From Chloroflexota bacterium (GTDB lineage: Bacteria; Chloroflexota; Anaerolineae; J102), in assembly GCA_013151415.1 (NCBI GenBank), contig JAADII010000133.1, positions 4,832 through 68,831 of the forward strand: 64,000 nt of DNA, given 5' to 3'. The notes below the pieces were generated by a model that ran no database searches, was not told the origin of the DNA, and worked only from the letters and a program-made list of their open reading frames with translations. Both the position numbers and the translations under genes were made by a program. Below, one piece after another: positions 42,264 through 51,842 of this stretch. The stretch's first letter is position 1. Each line of letters begins with the position of its first letter.

Positions 42264-42911
42264 ATGAGCGAAGCCATTGAAATGTATCTGCTTCGCATCG
42301 CGCTGCTGTCTGAGCGCCGAGACCCGGTTCCCCTCTCGCAACTGGCCGAGGAAATGAACATTTCCCCGGTCTCCACCAACCAAATGTGCCGCAAGCTGGC
42401 CGAACGAGGGCTGGTGGATTATTTGCCTTACAAGGGCGTGACCCTGACCGAAGAGGGCGCGGTCATTGCCCGTCGCATCTTGCGCAAACGCCGTTTGTGG
42501 GAGGTGTTTCTGGTCGAAAAGTTGGGCGTGGCCCCGGATGAGGCCGAGGACGCGGCCTGTCGTTTCGAACACGTCACGCCCGACCACCTGGCCGAACGAC
42601 TGGCCGACTACCTGGGCCATCCCGCGCTTAGCCCTCAGGGCCAGCCCATCCCGGCCCGGCCCGGTCATTCCGAGACGCCGTCGGCGCAAAAACTCAGCGC
42701 TCTAAGCGCCGGCATGGAATGTCGCATCCTGGACGCCGCGGCATCGGGCCCGATGCGCGAGTTTCTTCAGGCGCAGGGTTTGCGTCGCGGCGCGCGAGCC
42801 CGGGTGCTGGCCGTGGCTCAGAACAACGCGCTCTTGCTCGATGTCGATGGCCGCACCATCTCCCTTTCACCGGAACTGGCCGAAACCATTCAAATCCATC
42901 TCCTCGATTGA
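42264..42911 (+). CDS. DtxR/MntR-family metal-dependent regulator
   Basis: Protein of about 215 residues. The N-terminal winged helix is clear (MYLLRIALLSERRDPVPLSQLAEEM, SPVSTNQMCRKLAERGLVDYLPYKGVTLTEEG, in parts), followed by the metal-dimerisation region (ILRKRRLWEVFLVEKLG, DAACRFEHVTPDHLAERL) and a C-terminal FeoA/SH3-like domain (ALSAGMECRILDAAASG). Such proteins repress iron or manganese uptake when metal is bound. It precedes feoA and feoB, so local iron control is likely. ATG at 42213 is an alternative start; the ORF track start at 42102 seems too early. Confidence 0.88.
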   Translation: MSEAIEMYLLRIALLSERRDPVPLSQLAEEMNISPVSTNQMCRKLAERGLVDYLPYKGVTLTEEGAVIARRILRKRRLWEVFLVEKLGVAPDEAEDAACRFEHVTPDHLAERLADYLGHPALSPQGQPIPARPGHSETPSAQKLSALSAGMECRILDAAASGPMREFLQAQGLRRGARARVLAVAQNNALLLDVDGRTISLSPELAETIQIHLLD

Positions 42912-42966
42912 AAGAATTTGCTCATGCTTGCACCCTTTCTACATCCAATCCGGCAAGAAGCCTGAA

Positions 42967-43269
42967 ATGCTCATGTTTCACTCCAGACGTCGTTTTTCGG
43001 AAAATTCTGTTTCATCCAATGGTCATAACCGCGTGCAGTCATTGACCGAAATCCCTCGCGGCCGAAAGGTGAAGCTGGTGGAGATCAACGCGGGTTGTCG
43101 CGCCGCGCGACGCCTGGCCGAGATGGGGCTGACTCCGGGCGTGGAACTGGAAATCCTGCAAGATTCGGGTGGGCCGCTGTTGCTATCGGTGCGCGGGGCC
43201 AGGCTGGCCATTGGTCGCGGCATCGCCGGCAAGCTGTTGGTCCATGCCAACGGACGCGAGCCCTCATGA
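42967..43269 (+). CDS. feoA: Ferrous iron transport protein A (FeoA)
   Basis: The core of about 75 residues, [33 protein letters not shown] in parts, then [34 protein letters not shown], is the SH3-like FeoA domain. The first 25 residues ([17 protein letters not shown]) are not typical, so the true start might be further in. FeoA is a small cytoplasmic partner of FeoB. It overlaps feoB by four bases (ATGA) and follows the DtxR-type gene by 55 bases. Confidence 0.9.
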   Translation: MLMFHSRRRFSENSVSSNGHNRVQSLTEIPRGRKVKLVEINAGCRAARRLAEMGLTPGVELEILQDSGGPLLLSVRGARLAIGRGIAGKLLVHANGREPS

Positions 43270-45491
43270 AAACGGAGCGAGTCATCGCGCTGGCGGGAAA
43301 TCCCAATACGGGAAAGAGCACGCTGTTCAACGCCTTGACCGGCGCGCGGCAACATGTGGGCAATTGGCCGGGGAAGACGGTGGAGAAGAAGGAGGGGCGC
43401 TGGGTGTTCGACGGCCGCGATTTCCTGGTGGTGGATTTGCCCGGCGCGTACAGCCTCTCAGCCTATTCGCTGGAGGAATTGATTACGCGCGAATTCATCA
43501 TCGATGAGCGGCCCGACGCGGTGATTATCGTGTTGGACGCGACCAATCTGGAGCGGAATCTTTATCTGGCCGTGCAAATTTTGGAGATCGGCGTTCCGGC
43601 CGTCATCGCCCTGAACATGATGGATGCGGCCCGCGCTCAGGGGCTGGAGATCGACGCGGCGCGGCTTGCGCAGGCTTTGGGCGCGGCCGTGACGCCGCTC
43701 GCGGCGAGAACAGGGTGGGGACTGGATAAGCTCCAACAGGCTGTGGTCGAATCCACAACCAGGAAGTCTCCCTCGCCTCCTCTCAAGATCGACTACGGCC
43801 CGGCCATCGAGGCGGCCCTTGGTCGCTTGCAGGCGATTATCGAGCAAAATGAGGCTCTTGCCCGGCGCTATCCCGCGCGTTGGCTGGCCATCAAACTGAT
43901 CGAAAACGATGACGCGATTCGGGCCGCGTTGGCGGGCATGAGCGCCGGCCAACGCGTTTTGGCGCTGGCGCAAGAAGAGATCCACAAGCTGCGCCGCGAG
44001 GGGAGCGAAGATGTGGACATCCTCATCGCGGACCGTCGCTATCGATGGATCAACCGCCTGGTGCATGAGACGGTGCAGCAGGCGGGCGGCGACCGCGCGA
44101 CTCTGACCGACCGCATCGACCGCATTGTCACGCATCGTTGGTTGGGCGTTCCCATTTTCTTTTTGGCCATGTGGCTGGTCTTCGGTTTCACCATCGAGGT
44201 GACCGCGCCCTATCTGGACTGGCTGACCGCGGTGCTGGAAGGCCCCGTCTCTCATGTGACTCGGGCCGGGTTGGCGTGGCTGGGCCTGGCCGGAACGTGG
44301 GTGGAAAGCCTGTTGCTGGACGGCGTGATCGCGGGCGTGGGCGGGGTGTTGGTCTTTTTGCCGGTGCTGATGGCGTTGTATATTGCGATGGCTTTGTTGG
44401 AGGATTCGGGCTATATGGCTCGCGCGGCCTTTGTGATGGACCGCTTCATGCGTAGGTTGGGGCTGCACGGCAAGAGTTTCATTCCGCTGGTGCTGGGTTT
44501 TGGCTGCAATGTGCCGGCCATCTACGCCACGCGCACGCTGGAATCGCGCCGCGACCGCATTCTCACGGGATTGCTGGTTCCTTTCATGAGTTGCGGCGCG
44601 CGTTTGCCGGTTTATGCGCTCATCGCCACGGTGTTCTTTTCCCGTTATGGCGGGCTGGCCATTTTCTCTATGTATCTTATGGGCATTGCCGCGGCCTTGC
44701 TGGTGGGATTGATTCTTCGTCGAACCCTGTTGAAGGGCGAGGACGGAGAAGGCTTGCTTTTGGAGTTGCCCGCCTATCGCGCGCCCACTTTGCGCCATAT
44801 CTGGCGCTATGCCTGGGAGCGCACGGCTCATTTTTTGCGCGGCGCGGCCCGGGTGATCGTCATTGCCAGCATGGTGGTGTGGCTGCTTATGGCCATCCCC
44901 ATGGATGGCGAGAGCGCGTTTGCCGAGGCGCGGGTGGAGGATAGCGCGTTTGCGCGTGCGGCCGGCCTTGTCGCTCCCGCGTTCGCGCCATTGGGCTTTG
45001 GTAGCTGGCAAGCCGTGAGTTCGCTGATCAGCGGGTTTGTGGCCAAAGAGGTGGTGGTGAGCACCCTGGCGCAGGCTTACGCCGCGTCAGGCGAGCCTAT
45101 GACAAGCGCGGCCGCGGGTCCATCCTGGCGCGAGGATGTGAACACGCTGATTGTGGGATTTGTTCAGGCCACCATCGAGGCGCTCAAGGCCATTCCCGGT
45201 ATGTTCGGCATTCGTTTGGGCCAACCCCCCGCGCAAGAAACCCCGCCCAATTTGATTCAAAACATTCGGGCGGGGTTCGAGGCCAGTAGCGGCGGTCATG
45301 CGAATGCGGCCGCGTTCGCGTTTATGGTCTTTGTGTTGCTCTATACGCCTTGCGTGGCCACTCTCGCGGCCCTGCGTCAGGAATTCGGTTCGCGCTGGAT
45401 GTGGACCAGCATTGTCATGCAACTCACGCTGGCCTGGCTGGCCGCGTTTGTCATCTTCCAATTCGCCTCGCGCTTGCAACCGCTTATGTAA
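43266..45491 (+). CDS. feoB: Ferrous iron transporter FeoB
   Basis: Protein of 741 residues. The N-terminal GTPase has G1 [16 protein letters not shown]3 [12 protein letters not shown] and G4 LNMMDAA, followed by the helical GDI-like domain. The membrane part has the two Gate motifs, including [21 protein letters not shown] (in part) and a later [15 protein letters not shown], with about ten helices. It imports Fe(II) across the cytoplasmic membrane. Length is normal. It is the last gene of the dtxR-feoA-feoB unit, and the use of ferrous iron fits low-oxygen growth. Confidence 0.96.
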   Translation: MKTERVIALAGNPNTGKSTLFNALTGARQHVGNWPGKTVEKKEGRWVFDGRDFLVVDLPGAYSLSAYSLEELITREFIIDERPDAVIIVLDATNLERNLYLAVQILEIGVPAVIALNMMDAARAQGLEIDAARLAQALGAAVTPLAARTGWGLDKLQQAVVESTTRKSPSPPLKIDYGPAIEAALGRLQAIIEQNEALARRYPARWLAIKLIENDDAIRAALAGMSAGQRVLALAQEEIHKLRREGSEDVDILIADRRYRWINRLVHETVQQAGGDRATLTDRIDRIVTHRWLGVPIFFLAMWLVFGFTIEVTAPYLDWLTAVLEGPVSHVTRAGLAWLGLAGTWVESLLLDGVIAGVGGVLVFLPVLMALYIAMALLEDSGYMARAAFVMDRFMRRLGLHGKSFIPLVLGFGCNVPAIYATRTLESRRDRILTGLLVPFMSCGARLPVYALIATVFFSRYGGLAIFSMYLMGIAAALLVGLILRRTLLKGEDGEGLLLELPAYRAPTLRHIWRYAWERTAHFLRGAARVIVIASMVVWLLMAIPMDGESAFAEARVEDSAFARAAGLVAPAFAPLGFGSWQAVSSLISGFVAKEVVVSTLAQAYAASGEPMTSAAAGPSWREDVNTLIVGFVQATIEALKAIPGMFGIRLGQPPAQETPPNLIQNIRAGFEASSGGHANAAAFAFMVFVLLYTPCVATLAALRQEFGSRWMWTSIVMQLTLAWLAAFVIFQFASRLQPLM

Positions 45492-45498
45492 GACGTTC

Positions 45499-46287
45499 TC
45501 ACTCCGACCGCGAAAGCTGTTCCAGCCGCTTTCTGGCCCAGGCCGCGTCCTCCTCCCCCAATGGCGGCTCTGGGTCCTGACTATAATCAATGCGCAAATC
45601 GTAGCCTGCGCGGTCATAGAGTTCGCGTAGCAGACGATTGAGTTCGACCAAGGGCCATTCGTCACCCTTTTGCAGGGGCAAGGGAAAGGTGGGGATGGGC
45701 TGACGCAGACCAAAAGGATAAAGATCGGCCTGGGGTCGCCGCGGTCGCGGGCTGATGAGAATGCGGTAGTCACTCTCGATCTCGGTCTCGCTCCACATGA
45801 GCATGGGTTCGCCCGCGCGCAACAGATCGATCTCCACCAGGTGCGCGGTCGAAGCCAGCACGGCCATGCGCTTTTCCAGATACAAATCCCTTCCCTTGCC
45901 CGGCTTCTTGTTCGTGGGCGAGAGGATTTCCAATACGGTCACGACCCGGTCATCCTCCACCGTACGCACTTCCAGAAAAGATTCGCGGATCTCCTCGGGC
46001 ATAGGCAGCGTCACAGGCACCGGCTCGACTCGCGTGGTCGCGTAAATGGCTACAGGCTCGTTCAAACCCGTGGGCTGCGGCTTCACCACCGCCACATCCG
46101 GCCTGAGAAAAAGAGTCAGATCACTTGCAGGCGCAAGATAGGAGCGCTCCTCGATAGACACATAATATCGCGGTCGCAACCGGGACGCGAGATCATCCCG
46201 AATGGCCACAATCAGGCTGTTATGCACATTCGGCCATAGATTCGGCTGTTCGAGATACGGGTCCATGCCCGGAAAGGGGGAGGGCAT
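45499..46287 (-). CDS. DUF4058 family protein
   Basis: Protein of 262 residues. The N-terminus MPSPFPGMDPYLEQPNLWP and the later YVSIEERSYL, VTVLEILSPTNKKPGKGRD and LVEIDLLRAGEPM are typical of DUF4058, a family frequent in Chloroflexota and Cyanobacteria. The LEILSPTNK and VEIDLLR strings look like the PD-(D/E)xK nuclease-type core seen in Uma2 relatives, so a nuclease-like fold is possible, but no activity is established. It is convergent with feoB with eight bases between the stop codons. Confidence 0.85.
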   Translation of the reverse strand: MPSPFPGMDPYLEQPNLWPNVHNSLIVAIRDDLASRLRPRYYVSIEERSYLAPASDLTLFLRPDVAVVKPQPTGLNEPVAIYATTRVEPVPVTLPMPEEIRESFLEVRTVEDDRVVTVLEILSPTNKKPGKGRDLYLEKRMAVLASTAHLVEIDLLRAGEPMLMWSETEIESDYRILISPRPRRPQADLYPFGLRQPIPTFPLPLQKGDEWPLVELNRLLRELYDRAGYDLRIDYSQDPEPPLGEEDAAWARKRLEQLSRSE

Positions 46288-46344
46288 ATGAATGCTCCCA
46301 AAAGAGAAGCAAAAGCAATCGGTGCAATCTGTGGTTTCACACCC

Positions 46345-47418
46345 TCAAATAATCCGCAACTGCGGATCGGGCCGATAGCTCTGTACGCTGACGGCCGCAG
46401 CCAATTGCCGGGCGACCTCGCGAAACGCCTGCGCGATCTCGGAATCAGGATGAGACACCACCACAGGCACGCCTTTGTCGCCGCCCTCGCGCGCTCGCGG
46501 GTCCAGAGGCAGACGCCCCAGGAAGGGCACGCTTAGCTCGTTGGCCGCGCGCTCCGCGCCGCCGTAGCCGAAAATATCATAGCGCTGGCCGGTGTCGGGC
46601 GCGACGAAATAGGCCATGTTCTCGATGATGCCCAAAACCGGCACCTGAAGCTGTCGGAACGCGGCCAGCCCGCGACGCGCGTCCGAAAGGGCCACATCTT
46701 GCGGGGTGGAGACAATGACGCCACCGGTGAGGGGCACGGATTGGGCCAGGGTGAGTTGCGCATCGCCCGTGCCGGGAGGCAAGTCCACAATCATATAGTC
46801 CACTTCCTCCCAGGCCACGTCGGTGAACAACTGGCGAATGGCCGAATGCAACAGCGGCCCGCGCCAGATAATGGCCTGATCTGGCTTGACCATGAAGCCC
46901 ATAGAAATGAGCTGCACGCCATGCGCTTGAGCGGGCGTTAGCTTTTGGTTCTTGGGCGGGGGCATGTGCTTCACGCCCAGCATCTGGGGAATATTGGGAC
47001 CGTAGACATCCGCGTCGAGCACGCCCACGCGCGCGCCCATTTGGGCCAGGGCCACGGCCAGGTTGACGGCCACGGTGGTCTTGCCCACGCCGCCCTTGCC
47101 GCTGGCGATGGCGATGATATTGCGGATGGGCAATTGCAACCGGCCCGAGATGCGGTTGTCCGCGCGCACGTTTGCGTCCCAGCGCACGCGCACATCCTTC
47201 ACGCCCGGCACGCTTGCCAGGGCCTGGCGGATGTCTCTTTCCATGACGCTTTTCAGCGGGCACGCGGGCGTGGTGAGCACAACGGCCATGCTCACGACGC
47301 CATCCTTGATCTCTACATCGCGGATCATATTCAGCGAAACCAGGTCCTGATGCAACTCAGGCTCCTGGACGGTGCTCAACGCGGCCATCACGGCCTCTTT
47401 GCTGGGGTTGTTGGACAT
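46345..47418 (-). CDS. Mrp/NBP35-family iron-sulfur carrier ATPase
   Basis: Protein of 357 residues. The N-terminal domain is MIP18-like ([28 protein letters not shown] in part), followed by the deviant Walker [29 protein letters not shown] and [13 protein letters not shown]. Mrp proteins carry 4Fe-4S clusters. The usual CxxC that binds the cluster between two subunits is replaced: after IENMAYF the sequence is [13 protein letters not shown]. The cluster site may thus be absent or differently built. It is a single gene here; nuo genes on the same strand lie 4 kb upstream. Confidence 0.92.
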   Translation of the reverse strand: MSNNPSKEAVMAALSTVQEPELHQDLVSLNMIRDVEIKDGVVSMAVVLTTPACPLKSVMERDIRQALASVPGVKDVRVRWDANVRADNRISGRLQLPIRNIIAIASGKGGVGKTTVAVNLAVALAQMGARVGVLDADVYGPNIPQMLGVKHMPPPKNQKLTPAQAHGVQLISMGFMVKPDQAIIWRGPLLHSAIRQLFTDVAWEEVDYMIVDLPPGTGDAQLTLAQSVPLTGGVIVSTPQDVALSDARRGLAAFRQLQVPVLGIIENMAYFVAPDTGQRYDIFGYGGAERAANELSVPFLGRLPLDPRAREGGDKGVPVVVSHPDSEIAQAFREVARQLAAAVSVQSYRPDPQLRII

Positions 47419-47453
47419 AGCTTGTGACCTCGATAGAATTAAAGATGCTCAAT

Positions 47454-47807
47454 TCAACCCCTAATTCGCACCCGCGTATCATCTACAATCCAGAGTCGAT
47501 GCGTTAGGGGTTCTCTTTCGAATAGGAATGTGATTCGTTCCAACGCTCTCAAAACATGTTGTTTGTCTTGGCGGCTTAAACGCAATACAATGATACCAGG
47601 GAATTGAGCAGGAGGATAAGTTCGGATATCTGCAAAACCTAAATCTAGAGTAATGATGACGCGATTCTCACTCTTACAAACAGATGAAACCTCGGCGTCT
47701 GTTAGTCCGGCCATGCCTTGTTCAGCGACCGTCAACGCATCAAAGCCCTTTTGCCGTAATGCTTCAGCGACTTCTATAGGTAAGTTTTCATCAATTTTGA
47801 ATCGCAC
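47454..47807 (-). CDS. DUF5615 PIN-like protein (putative toxin)
   Basis: Protein of 117 residues starting with GTG: VRFKIDENLPIEVAEALRQKG is the standard DUF5615 start with a catalytic-type Asp, and VIITLDLGFADIRTYPP follows with another acidic pair. This family has the PIN-like fold and is normally paired with DUF433, which lies just upstream here. The ORF track start at 47870 would overlap the DUF433 gene by 47 bases; the GTG at 47807, with AGGTGG upstream, is better. It is presumed a toxic RNase; activity is not proven. Confidence 0.82.
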   Translation of the reverse strand: MRFKIDENLPIEVAEALRQKGFDALTVAEQGMAGLTDAEVSSVCKSENRVIITLDLGFADIRTYPPAQFPGIIVLRLSRQDKQHVLRALERITFLFEREPLTHRLWIVDDTRVRIRG

Positions 47808-47823
47808 GACGCCACCTATCCAC

Positions 47824-48063
<240 letters not shown>

Positions 48064-48216
48064 TTATTATCGAGCTAAAGATGCTTTGGAAAATAGATGA
48101 TAGACCATGGACAACAAGATTGACGCCACCTATCGTCTTATCGTCTGAAGCCAATCGATCAGTGCGCATTCGTATCGATGTAATCGTGGCAAAGATGCGA
48201 ATGAATTGCAATTATA

Positions 48217-49521
48217 TCACGTTTCGTCCAGATCTTCCATCACCATCCCGGCCACTCGGCGGCCGATTTCCACCGCGAAATTGGTGCCGCGATCCCATGG
48301 GTAAACCTGGCTCATGCTTGCGAAATAGAGACCGGGAACAGGCGTGCGCAGGGGTGGGATGTTGCGCGAGTGATTGACCAAAGGGATGGGTTGCGCGTAG
48401 CGCGTCTTCCACAACCAACTATCTTTCACCCAGGAAGGGTCGAAATCGGGGTTGAAGCGGCGGAAGGAAGGCAAAAAGCGGTCGAGAAGCTCTTCCTTGC
48501 TCAGGGTGAAGTATTCATGGTCGGGATCGAGATAATCGCCGCAATAGATGATATGATCGCCGCCGAAGTGCTCGGAACTGACGAAATTTGTGTGCTCCAC
48601 CAGGGCCAGGAAGGGAAAACCCGCCTCTTTGGGCAAATTGTGCCAATAGAATTGCGTGAGGGGACGATCCAGCGAGACGATGAGCACCACCGCGCCCATG
48701 GATTTGAGCGATCGCAAATGTTCCGCGTAACTATCGGGCAGGTCCGCGGCAATGTGCGCCATGAGGGCCGGAGAACTGGTGGAGATGACCGCGTCGAACG
48801 TTTCCGCACCCGCGTCCGTGGCCGCGGTCAGGCCGTTTGCGCTGCGCCGGATGTCGGTGACCGGGCTGTTCAGGCGAATGTCCACCCCATTTTCTCGTAA
48901 CAAATCGGCCAATTTATCCAAAAAAGCCTGAAATCCGCCCACGAACGTGCCCAGACGAGTGGTGCGCGTCTTCAATCGCGCCCACATCCAGGCCATGTTC
49001 ACCTCTTTGTAATATTTTTCGCCGAATTTGCCCACCAACATGGGCCGCCAGAGCGTGTTGTAAATATTCTCTCCCACCCGTTTTCGCATCCACTCGTGCG
49101 CGGTCACCTTTTCCAACGGCTGCCAGCGCGGGGTCAGGCGCAAGTAAAGGCCGGTCGCGCCAAAACGCACGAAATCGATTGGGGAAAAGTGCTTGAGCGT
49201 GAATTTCGCGGCCTCGACGATGGAATCGAGCGGATAGAACCGGCCCTCGAAATAGACCACCGTATAGGGCCGCGGGAAGAGCACCTGGTCGCTCCAGCCC
49301 AGCTCGTCGATGAAGCCCAACATGTGACGGTCGCTCTGGAACCAGTGATGATAGTATTTTTCGATGGTCCAATCCCAGTGAGGGGCCTTGAACCCAGCCG
49401 CCAATCCGCCCACCTGGCCCGCGGCCTCATAGATCACCACCTCATGACCCGCTCTATTCAAATCGTAGGCGGCCGCCAATCCGGCCATCCCGGCCCCCAC
49501 GATGGCGATTCGTTTACTCAT
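48217..49521 (-). CDS. FAD-dependent amine-oxidase-type oxidoreductase
   Basis: Protein of 434 residues. The N-terminus RIAIVGAGMAGLAAAYDLNRAGHEV is a Rossmann FAD site (GxGxxG), followed by YEAAGQVGGLAAGFK. The rest (EKYYHHWFQSDRHMLGFIDELG, PYTVVYFEGRFYPL) is like protoporphyrinogen-oxidase or UDP-galactopyranose-mutase relatives, and the C-terminus PVPGLYFASMSQVYPWDRGTN is a typical second FAD segment. The substrate cannot be named. It overlaps the peroxiredoxin gene by eight bases and lies at the end of a run of redox-related genes. Confidence 0.85.
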   Translation of the reverse strand: MSKRIAIVGAGMAGLAAAYDLNRAGHEVVIYEAAGQVGGLAAGFKAPHWDWTIEKYYHHWFQSDRHMLGFIDELGWSDQVLFPRPYTVVYFEGRFYPLDSIVEAAKFTLKHFSPIDFVRFGATGLYLRLTPRWQPLEKVTAHEWMRKRVGENIYNTLWRPMLVGKFGEKYYKEVNMAWMWARLKTRTTRLGTFVGGFQAFLDKLADLLRENGVDIRLNSPVTDIRRSANGLTAATDAGAETFDAVISTSSPALMAHIAADLPDSYAEHLRSLKSMGAVVLIVSLDRPLTQFYWHNLPKEAGFPFLALVEHTNFVSSEHFGGDHIIYCGDYLDPDHEYFTLSKEELLDRFLPSFRRFNPDFDPSWVKDSWLWKTRYAQPIPLVNHSRNIPPLRTPVPGLYFASMSQVYPWDRGTNFAVEIGRRVAGMVMEDLDET

Positions 49522-49984
49522 CGGCTTCGTTCAACGTCTCCAAGATTTGAAATAGCTTTTCCACATCGGGCACCTGGGTCAATTCGTGCACTTCGGCGTA
49601 ACGCACCACGCCCTCCTTATCAATGATGAATGAAGCGCGCTCGCAAAATCCCTCGGAACGCAACACGCCGTAGGCCGCGCTGACATGCTTGCCGAAGAAA
49701 TCGCTCAGCAAGGGAAATTCCAGGCCTAACTCGGCCGCAAACGCGCGGTGCGAATGGGGGCTGTCGGTGCTCACGCCCAAAACCACGGTGTCCAAGCGCC
49801 GAAAGCGTTCCATCTGCGCCTGCAAGCCAGGCAGTTGCTTGGAGCAAACCGGACTAAAATCAAAGGGATAGAAAGTCAGTAATACGTGAGCGCGACCGCG
49901 GTATCCGCTCAGACGAACAATCTCTCCATTGGGGCCGGGCAGCGCAAAATCAGGGGCCGAGTCGCCCACTGCTGGCCTATTCAT
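49514..49984 (-). CDS. Peroxiredoxin (AhpC/TSA family)
   Basis: Protein of 156 residues. The thioredoxin-like fold is shown by VGDSAPDFALPGPNGEIVRL at the N-terminus and FYPFDFSPVCSKQLPGL with the peroxidatic Cys in the TxxC-like position. A further Cys in RSEGFCERASF might resolve the disulfide. The enzyme reduces peroxides in the cytoplasm. It overlaps the next gene (FAD oxidoreductase) by eight bases and the upstream Cys-rich gene by four, so these are expressed together. Confidence 0.9.
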   Translation of the reverse strand: MNRPAVGDSAPDFALPGPNGEIVRLSGYRGRAHVLLTFYPFDFSPVCSKQLPGLQAQMERFRRLDTVVLGVSTDSPHSHRAFAAELGLEFPLLSDFFGKHVSAAYGVLRSEGFCERASFIIDKEGVVRYAEVHELTQVPDVEKLFQILETLNEADE

Positions 49985-50370
49985 AACAACGCCTCGTCTA
50001 ATGCCTCGTCGCTCTCGTCCACTGCTTCAGGCATTAAAGTGTCTGGCAGGGGCATGCCCTTTTCCAGGTAATTCTTGATGTCGCTCTGCGCTTGAGCGTA
50101 TAATTCCAAAAGCTCCTCGTCCTCCCCTTTGAATTGCATGGTGCTTTGAATCGCGCACGCCTCGCATCCGCGCATGAATTTATAGCTGCCGCTGTAGCAC
50201 TTTAGGCAGTTGCTCAAACGGATCATCAGCAGACAAAAAGCCAGCGTATCGGGATGCGTTTCGGAGAGGCGCGACACGCGACGCACCAATTTGGCCCATT
50301 CGGGGCCGCGCAAATCGCGCAACTTGGGAATGAGCGGCGCGGGGAAAAGGATTTCAGCTTTGGGATACAT
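49981..50370 (-). CDS. Small Cys-rich protein of unknown function
   Basis: Protein of 129 residues starting MYPKAEIL. It has LSNCLKCYSGSYKFMRGCEAC, in parts: CLKC and CEAC could hold zinc or an iron-sulfur cluster. The C-terminal 40 residues are acidic. The ORF track start at 50475 adds 35 residues with other cysteines and is less likely, though the upstream sequence lacks a good ribosome-binding site either way. Genes around it (peroxiredoxin, DUF1858-like protein) point to redox or metal handling. I do not recognise a family. Confidence 0.6.
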   Translation of the reverse strand: MYPKAEILFPAPLIPKLRDLRGPEWAKLVRRVSRLSETHPDTLAFCLLMIRLSNCLKCYSGSYKFMRGCEACAIQSTMQFKGEDEELLELYAQAQSDIKNYLEKGMPLPDTLMPEAVDESDEALDEALL

Positions 50371-50487
50371 GGTGGAGTTTTGCGTGTTATGTATGGCGCA
50401 TTGCATGCATCGCCGCGTGAAAAGGTTGTCTTGAAAATAGCGCCCAATGAAAGACGCGTGGTTCACATCATGCAATGCGCCAATCTG

Positions 50488-50925
50488 CTACTGAAGTTGA
50501 ATATTGATCAAAGGGATGGGCTCGACATCCTGGTTTTGCAAAGCAGCCAAAAACGCGGCCTGATCGACGCCCAGACGAGTGCAGGCTTCGGCGATGGTTT
50601 CGTCGGGCGAGACAGCGCAACTGTGGCAGCCGCCCATATGAAACGCGGCCATGATGCGATCGGCCAAGGGATGAACGGCCTGCACTTCGCGAATGGTGGT
50701 TTCAGGGCCAAAGCGCACCTGTCCGGTCGCGTTTTTGATCTCGAAACGAAGCTCCTTGCCCTGAGTCTCCAAGCGTTCTTCTAGAGTTTCAAGGCTGGCG
50801 AGCAACTCATAAATGTGGCTGCTGGCGCGCGAAAGACGACGATTGACTTCTTGCAATTGTCGCCGCGTGGATAGCGCGAGCCCAAGCGCGACCAACGCCG
50901 CGATGATGGCGATGCTCGTGAGCAT
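50488..50925 (-). CDS. Membrane-anchored DUF1858-like protein
   Basis: Protein of 145 residues. A membrane helix (MLTSIAIIAALVALGLALS) is followed by a coiled coil (ELLASLETLEERLETQGKELRFEIKN) and then a C-terminal domain FGPETTIREVQAVHPLADRIMAAF, HMGGCHSCAVSPDETIAEACTRLG. The latter matches DUF1858 (GxxCxxC followed by an acidic helix), a domain linked to hybrid-cluster proteins and di-iron repair proteins. AGGAGGTG precedes the ATG. The anchored form with a coiled coil is unusual. Probable role in redox or nitric-oxide response is inference only. Confidence 0.7.
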   Translation of the reverse strand: MLTSIAIIAALVALGLALSTRRQLQEVNRRLSRASSHIYELLASLETLEERLETQGKELRFEIKNATGQVRFGPETTIREVQAVHPLADRIMAAFHMGGCHSCAVSPDETIAEACTRLGVDQAAFLAALQNQDVEPIPLINIQLQ

Positions 50926-51004
50926 GCGTCACCTCCTGAAAAAAAACGCGAGGAGCCAGATGGGTGTGGGGACATCGGCTCCCCGGCGTTGTTTGTGGCG
51001 GTTC

Positions 51005-51694
51005 TCAGTCCAGCTCCAAGATTTCTCCCGATTGCATCACTTTGCACGTTGCTTCGGTTTCGCTTACAACTCGCTGAGCAAACGCGTCCACATCGATCTC
51101 GATGTAGGGCCAGGTGTTGTAATGGTCGGGAACAACCACTTTGGGTTGGATCAGTTTAACGGCCTTGATGGCGTCGTCCGGCCCCATTGTGAAATTATCG
51201 CCCACACAGAGTAGGGCCACATCTACATCGTCATCGGCCAACCATTTCATATCATAGGTCAGGCCCGTATCCCCAGAATAGTAAATGGTCTTGCCGTTGT
51301 TTAGCTTGAGCAAAAATCCGCCCGGGTTGCCGCCATAGCTGCCATCAGGCAACATGGAGCCGTGATGGGCGATGGTCATTTTGCAGCGGCCAAATTTGAA
51401 CTGATTTCCGCCGCCAATATGAAGCGGATGACCATTTTCTACGCCCTGATTGCCCAGCCAGGAAACGATCTCGAAATTGGAAATGACCTGAGCGCCTGTG
51501 CGTTTAGCAATGGAGGCCGCATCTGCGATGTGATCGAAATGTCCATGCGAAACAAGGATGTAGTCGGCTTCGACTTCTTCGGCCTTCACATGACACATGG
51601 GATTCTCGTCGAAGAATGGATCGATGAGAATCTTAATGTCGTCGCTTTCGATCATAAAAGTGGAATGTCCGTAAAAAGTGATCTTCACGCTCAT
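51005..51694 (-). CDS. UPF0173 metal-dependent hydrolase (MBL fold)
   Basis: Protein of 229 residues starting MSVKITFYGHSTFMIESDD, with ILVSHGHFDHIADAASIAKR holding the full HxHxDH motif, MTIAHHGSMLPDG and IYYSGDTGLTYDM. This is the UPF0173 group of beta-lactamase-fold proteins (YtkL-like), for which the substrate is unknown. GGAG lies 6 bases before this ATG; the ORF track start at 51940 is too early. The nuo genes lie upstream on the same strand with 148 bases between. Confidence 0.92.
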   Translation of the reverse strand: MSVKITFYGHSTFMIESDDIKILIDPFFDENPMCHVKAEEVEADYILVSHGHFDHIADAASIAKRTGAQVISNFEIVSWLGNQGVENGHPLHIGGGNQFKFGRCKMTIAHHGSMLPDGSYGGNPGGFLLKLNNGKTIYYSGDTGLTYDMKWLADDDVDVALLCVGDNFTMGPDDAIKAVKLIQPKVVVPDHYNTWPYIEIDVDAFAQRVVSETEATCKVMQSGEILELD

Positions 51695-51842
51695 GACAGT
51701 GCTCCTTTGCACGGATGGAGATGGCTGGTCGAATGATGATCCACCTGTCCGCGTCGAATCTTTTGCGGTGAATTCATCTTGGTTTTTCAAATCAAAAGCC
51801 GCGCCATCAATGGGAATGGCCCGGCTCTTTAATCGAAGCGTG

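Noticed and set aside
43458-45011. Minus-strand ORF of 517 residues
   Set aside because: Antisense shadow of feoB with His/Gln/Arg-rich composition and no family features.
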